In this document: piece by piece, positions 12,487 to 14,179 of the stretch
Layout: every line of letters starts with the position of its first letter
How positions within the stretch are numbered: the first letter of the stretch is position 1
Origin: an uncultured Eubacteriales bacterium
GTDB taxonomy: Bacteria; Bacillota; Clostridia; Oscillospirales; Oscillospiraceae
Direction: 5' to 3'
Length of the DNA stretch: 14,179 bases
Assembly (NCBI GenBank): GCA_900551495.1
Contig: URWG01000034.1
Coordinates: 1-14,179, forward strand
Translations under genes and position numbers: made by a program
Notes under the pieces: model-generated
Told to the model about the DNA's origin: nothing
What the model saw: only the letters and a program-made list of their open reading frames with translations
The model's database searches: none

Positions 12487-12517
12487 AAAAAATCACCCCT
12501 GAATGATTCAGGGGTGA
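12487..12517 (-). terminator. T-box attenuator terminator of thrS
   Basis: On the minus strand TCACCCCTGA and TCAGGGGTGA form a perfect 10-bp stem (12517-12493) followed by six Ts. It lies between the T-box motif and the thrS ribosome binding site, so it stops transcription unless uncharged tRNA favours the antiterminator. Confidence 0.92.
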
Positions 12518-12731
12518 GAAAAAATCCCACGGTTCCACCCTGCTTGCAGCGCCGCAAATTCGGACACTGCCGCTCGTTTACGCGATAACGGGCGCACCCG
12601 TCCCCGCCTACAGGTCGGCGGAGCGGCTCGGGAGTGGTAGAAAAACGACCCGTCGGCAGGGATCTCGCAGCAAACCGATCCCCTCTCTGCGCAGACATGA
12701 CCGTCCTCGTCTCCGTCACAGCCTCTTTGTT
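12487..12731 (-). ncRNA. T-box leader (tRNA-Thr sensing riboswitch) of thrS
   Basis: On the minus strand the leader has the signature T-box motif AGGGTGGAACCGTG (12541-12528), a Stem I with GACGGAGACGAGGACGG and GCGCAGAGAGGGGATCGG segments, and a specifier loop reading CTACCACTCC. The specifier triplet is ACC (12638-12636), a threonine codon, matching the downstream thrS. The attenuator terminator lies at its 3' end. Uncharged tRNA-Thr(GGU) would pair at the specifier and at the UGGN bulge (TGGA in GGTGGAACC), stabilising the antiterminator and allowing thrS expression under threonine shortage. The length (about 245 nt) is normal. The left border (start) is estimated from the promoter. Confidence 0.95.
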
Positions 12732-12737
12732 GAGGCT

Positions 12738-12766
12738 ACTATAGCACGTTTTTATGCGGTTGTCAA
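12738..12766 (-). promoter_or_regulatory. thrS T-box promoter
   Basis: On the minus strand a perfect TTGACA (12766-12761), 17-bp spacer, TATAGT (12743-12738). A strong sigma-A type promoter right before the T-box leader. Confidence 0.88.
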
Positions 12767-12920
12767 ATGGTTTCTGATTATGGAAATTATGTTAACTGTT
12801 TTGTAACCATTTCACAAGATATAGTGCCGTTCCATGGGAAAAATCCGTGCATATAGAATAAATTTTCGTTTACATAACGGAGTAAAAAGTTTGTAATAAT
12901 CGTCGAAAATACAAAAAAGC

Positions 12921-12948
12921 TTGACAAATCAGAAAAAAATGTTATAAT
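12921..12948 (+). promoter_or_regulatory. Promoter of the 3D-domain protein gene
   Basis: Perfect TTGACA (12921-12926), 16-bp spacer, perfect TATAAT (12943-12948). Transcription would begin near 12955, giving a leader of about 70 nt. The region 12767-12920 between the divergent promoters is AT-rich and shows no gene. Confidence 0.85.
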
Positions 12949-12957
12949 TGTCTCGCA

Positions 12958-12995
12958 GTTACAATAAAGTAACAATGGTTTCACCCCTTGAAACC
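12958..12995 (+). other. Leader repeats before the 3D-domain protein gene
   Basis: Two inverted repeats lie in the presumed 5' leader: GTTAC-AATAAA-GTAAC (12958-12973) right at the expected start site, and a perfect 7-bp hairpin GGTTTCA-CCCCT-TGAAACC (12977-12995) 11 bp before the AAAGGAGG ribosome binding site. The first could be an operator, the second an RNA hairpin. They do not resemble a c-di-AMP (ydaO) riboswitch, which is much longer. Confidence 0.4.
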
Positions 12996-13023
12996 GACCA
13001 CTATGGAAAGGAGGAATACTCTG

Positions 13024-14151
13024 ATGCACAGACAAAACAGAAGACGGTTTTTCGTGCGTTTGCCCCATCGCATCCTTGCAATTCTCGCAATGATTGCGAC
13101 GCTTGCAGCCATTCTGACGCTGACCGTTTTTGCGCAGAACAGCTACGTCATCACCGACGGTGATTTCGTAACCGTTCATAAGTCCTACAGCTCCGATCCG
13201 GACGTCGTACTCGACGAGGTAGGCATTGAGCTGAGCGAGGAGGATACCTATACTACCAGCTTTGACGACGGCGTGAGCCGCATCGACATCCAGCGGATGC
13301 AGATGGTGACCGTCGTTCACCGCGGTGAGGAAAGCGTCATCGGTACCTACGGCGAAACCGTCGGCGCACTGCTTCGGCGCGCGGGCATCGAGCTGCATGA
13401 GGGCGACGTGCTCTCCTGCGAGGCGGACAGCCCCACACACGACGGCATGGTGCTTGAGATCGTCAATCGGAAAACCGTGACCGAGGAATACGATGAGATT
13501 ATCCCCTATCAGACCAATTACTTCGAGGACCCCACGCTGGAGGCGGGCACCGAGCTGGTGCTGGTTGACGGCGTGAACGGCGTGGTCCGCTACACCGCAA
13601 AGGTCGTCTACGAAAACGGCGTTGAGATCTCCCGCGAGATCATCGACGAGGAAACCACGACCAATGCCGTAACCAAGCTGGTCATCCGCAGCTCCGACCG
13701 CACCCTGCGCGAACAGCCCGACGAGCCGGAGCACCGCATCCCGCAGCAGACCGTCCCCGCGGAGGACGAAACCGAGCAGCCCACACAGCAGCCTGCCGTT
13801 TCCACCGAGGAGATCAGCGATAACACCATCACGACCTCCACCGGCGCATCGTACAGCTATACCGATGTTCTGACCGTAACTGCAACGGCGTACTCCTGCG
13901 AGGGCTATACCGGCTACACCTACAGCGGTACGGTCGCCCGCGTCGGCGCCATCGCCGTGGACCCCAAGGTCATCCCCATCGGCACGAAAATGTACATCGT
14001 CTCCAACGACGGGCAGTATGTCTACGGCTACTGCGTCGCGGAGGACACCGGCGGCTCCATCATCGGCAACCGCATCGATCTTTACTTTGATACCTTTGCC
14101 GAGTGCTGGGACTTCGGCGTCCGCACCTGCACGGTCTATATTTTGGCGTAA
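13024..14151 (+). CDS. YabE-like cell-wall protein: DUF348 x2, G5 and 3D domains
   Basis: Codes for 375 aa. A basic N-terminus and one hydrophobic helix (about 16-37) form a signal anchor ending near 'VFAQNS', so the rest is outside the cell. In order: two DUF348 ubiquitin-like repeats (about 42-78 and 93-133), a G5 domain (about 148-222), a Pro/Glu/Gln/Thr-rich linker (about 225-280) and a C-terminal 3D domain (about 284-375). The three aspartates that name the 3D domain are present: Asp313 in 'VDPKVIPIG', Asp341 in 'AEDTGG' and Asp352 in 'RIDLYFDT'. The 3D fold resembles the MltA lytic transglycosylase barrel, so peptidoglycan cleavage is likely, as proposed for YabE/Sps proteins. The ATG at 13024 follows AAAGGAGG; an upstream in-frame TTG lies inside the leader hairpin. 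Cys292, Cys337, Cys361 and Cys369 might form disulphides. Confidence 0.93.
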   Translation: MHRQNRRRFFVRLPHRILAILAMIATLAAILTLTVFAQNSYVITDGDFVTVHKSYSSDPDVVLDEVGIELSEEDTYTTSFDDGVSRIDIQRMQMVTVVHRGEESVIGTYGETVGALLRRAGIELHEGDVLSCEADSPTHDGMVLEIVNRKTVTEEYDEIIPYQTNYFEDPTLEAGTELVLVDGVNGVVRYTAKVVYENGVEISREIIDEETTTNAVTKLVIRSSDRTLREQPDEPEHRIPQQTVPAEDETEQPTQQPAVSTEEISDNTITTSTGASYSYTDVLTVTATAYSCEGYTGYTYSGTVARVGAIAVDPKVIPIGTKMYIVSNDGQYVYGYCVAEDTGGSIIGNRIDLYFDTFAECWDFGVRTCTVYILA

Positions 14152-14161
14152 GCAAGAACGG

Positions 14162-14179
14162 CTCCCCGCCCACGGGGAG
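14162..14179 (+). terminator. Terminator hairpin after the 3D-domain gene, cut by the window end
   Basis: A perfect stem CTCCCCG-CCCA-CGGGGAG starts 10 bp after the stop. The T-run, if any, lies beyond the last base of the window. Confidence 0.65.

Noticed and set aside
10640..12502. A 620-codon open frame on the plus strand opposite thrS
   Set aside because: thrS is complete and unmistakable on the minus strand; the plus frame has no ribosome binding site and no recognisable motif.
12787..13734. A 315-codon minus-strand frame opposite the 3D-domain gene
   Set aside because: Shadow frame; the plus strand has a promoter, ribosome binding site and four recognisable domains.

Overview
The window looks like chromosome from a GC-rich gut-type Clostridia (Oscillospiraceae/Ruminococcaceae-like Firmicute). 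The support for this is an HprK of the Gram-positive type, a T-box leader on thrS, a YabE-like 3D-domain cell-wall protein, strong AGGAGG ribosome binding sites with two TTG starts, and a Clostridia-type four-cysteine L28. Assignment is by family recognition only; no database search was possible.

Left arm, minus strand (22-3524): hprK (carbon-catabolite HPr kinase/phosphorylase) is followed by a 187-bp palindromic repeat, then an N-acyl-D-amino-acid deacylase, a 60-aa two-helix membrane protein and a zinc-ribbon membrane protein. hprK has a good promoter about 225 bp upstream of its start, so it probably has a long, hairpin-rich leader.

Centre left, plus strand (3825-6402): rpmB (L28) with its own promoter and terminator, then an xpt-guaA operon (xanthine salvage to XMP, then XMP to GMP) whose two genes overlap by 4 bp.

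Centre, accessory pocket (about 6403-8700): directly after guaA, whose 3' end is a known integration hotspot in other bacteria. It holds a densely palindromic non-coding stretch, a lower-GC flavin-reductase-family gene, and three small element-type genes (a 48-aa helical protein, an Arc-like ribbon-helix-helix protein and an XRE-type HTH regulator). These are wrapped in operator-like inverted repeats and two miniature palindromic repeat elements. This is the least ordinary part of the window, and I read it as a decayed or minimal mobile-element regulatory module, not as a complete recognised system.

Right arm: thrS (minus strand) sits behind a threonine T-box, followed after a terminator by an M42 aminopeptidase gene and a DUF218/SanA-like membrane protein gene in a 4-bp overlapping pair. 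Divergent from thrS, a plus-strand gene encodes a secreted/anchored DUF348-DUF348-G5-3D cell-wall protein whose terminator is cut by the window edge.
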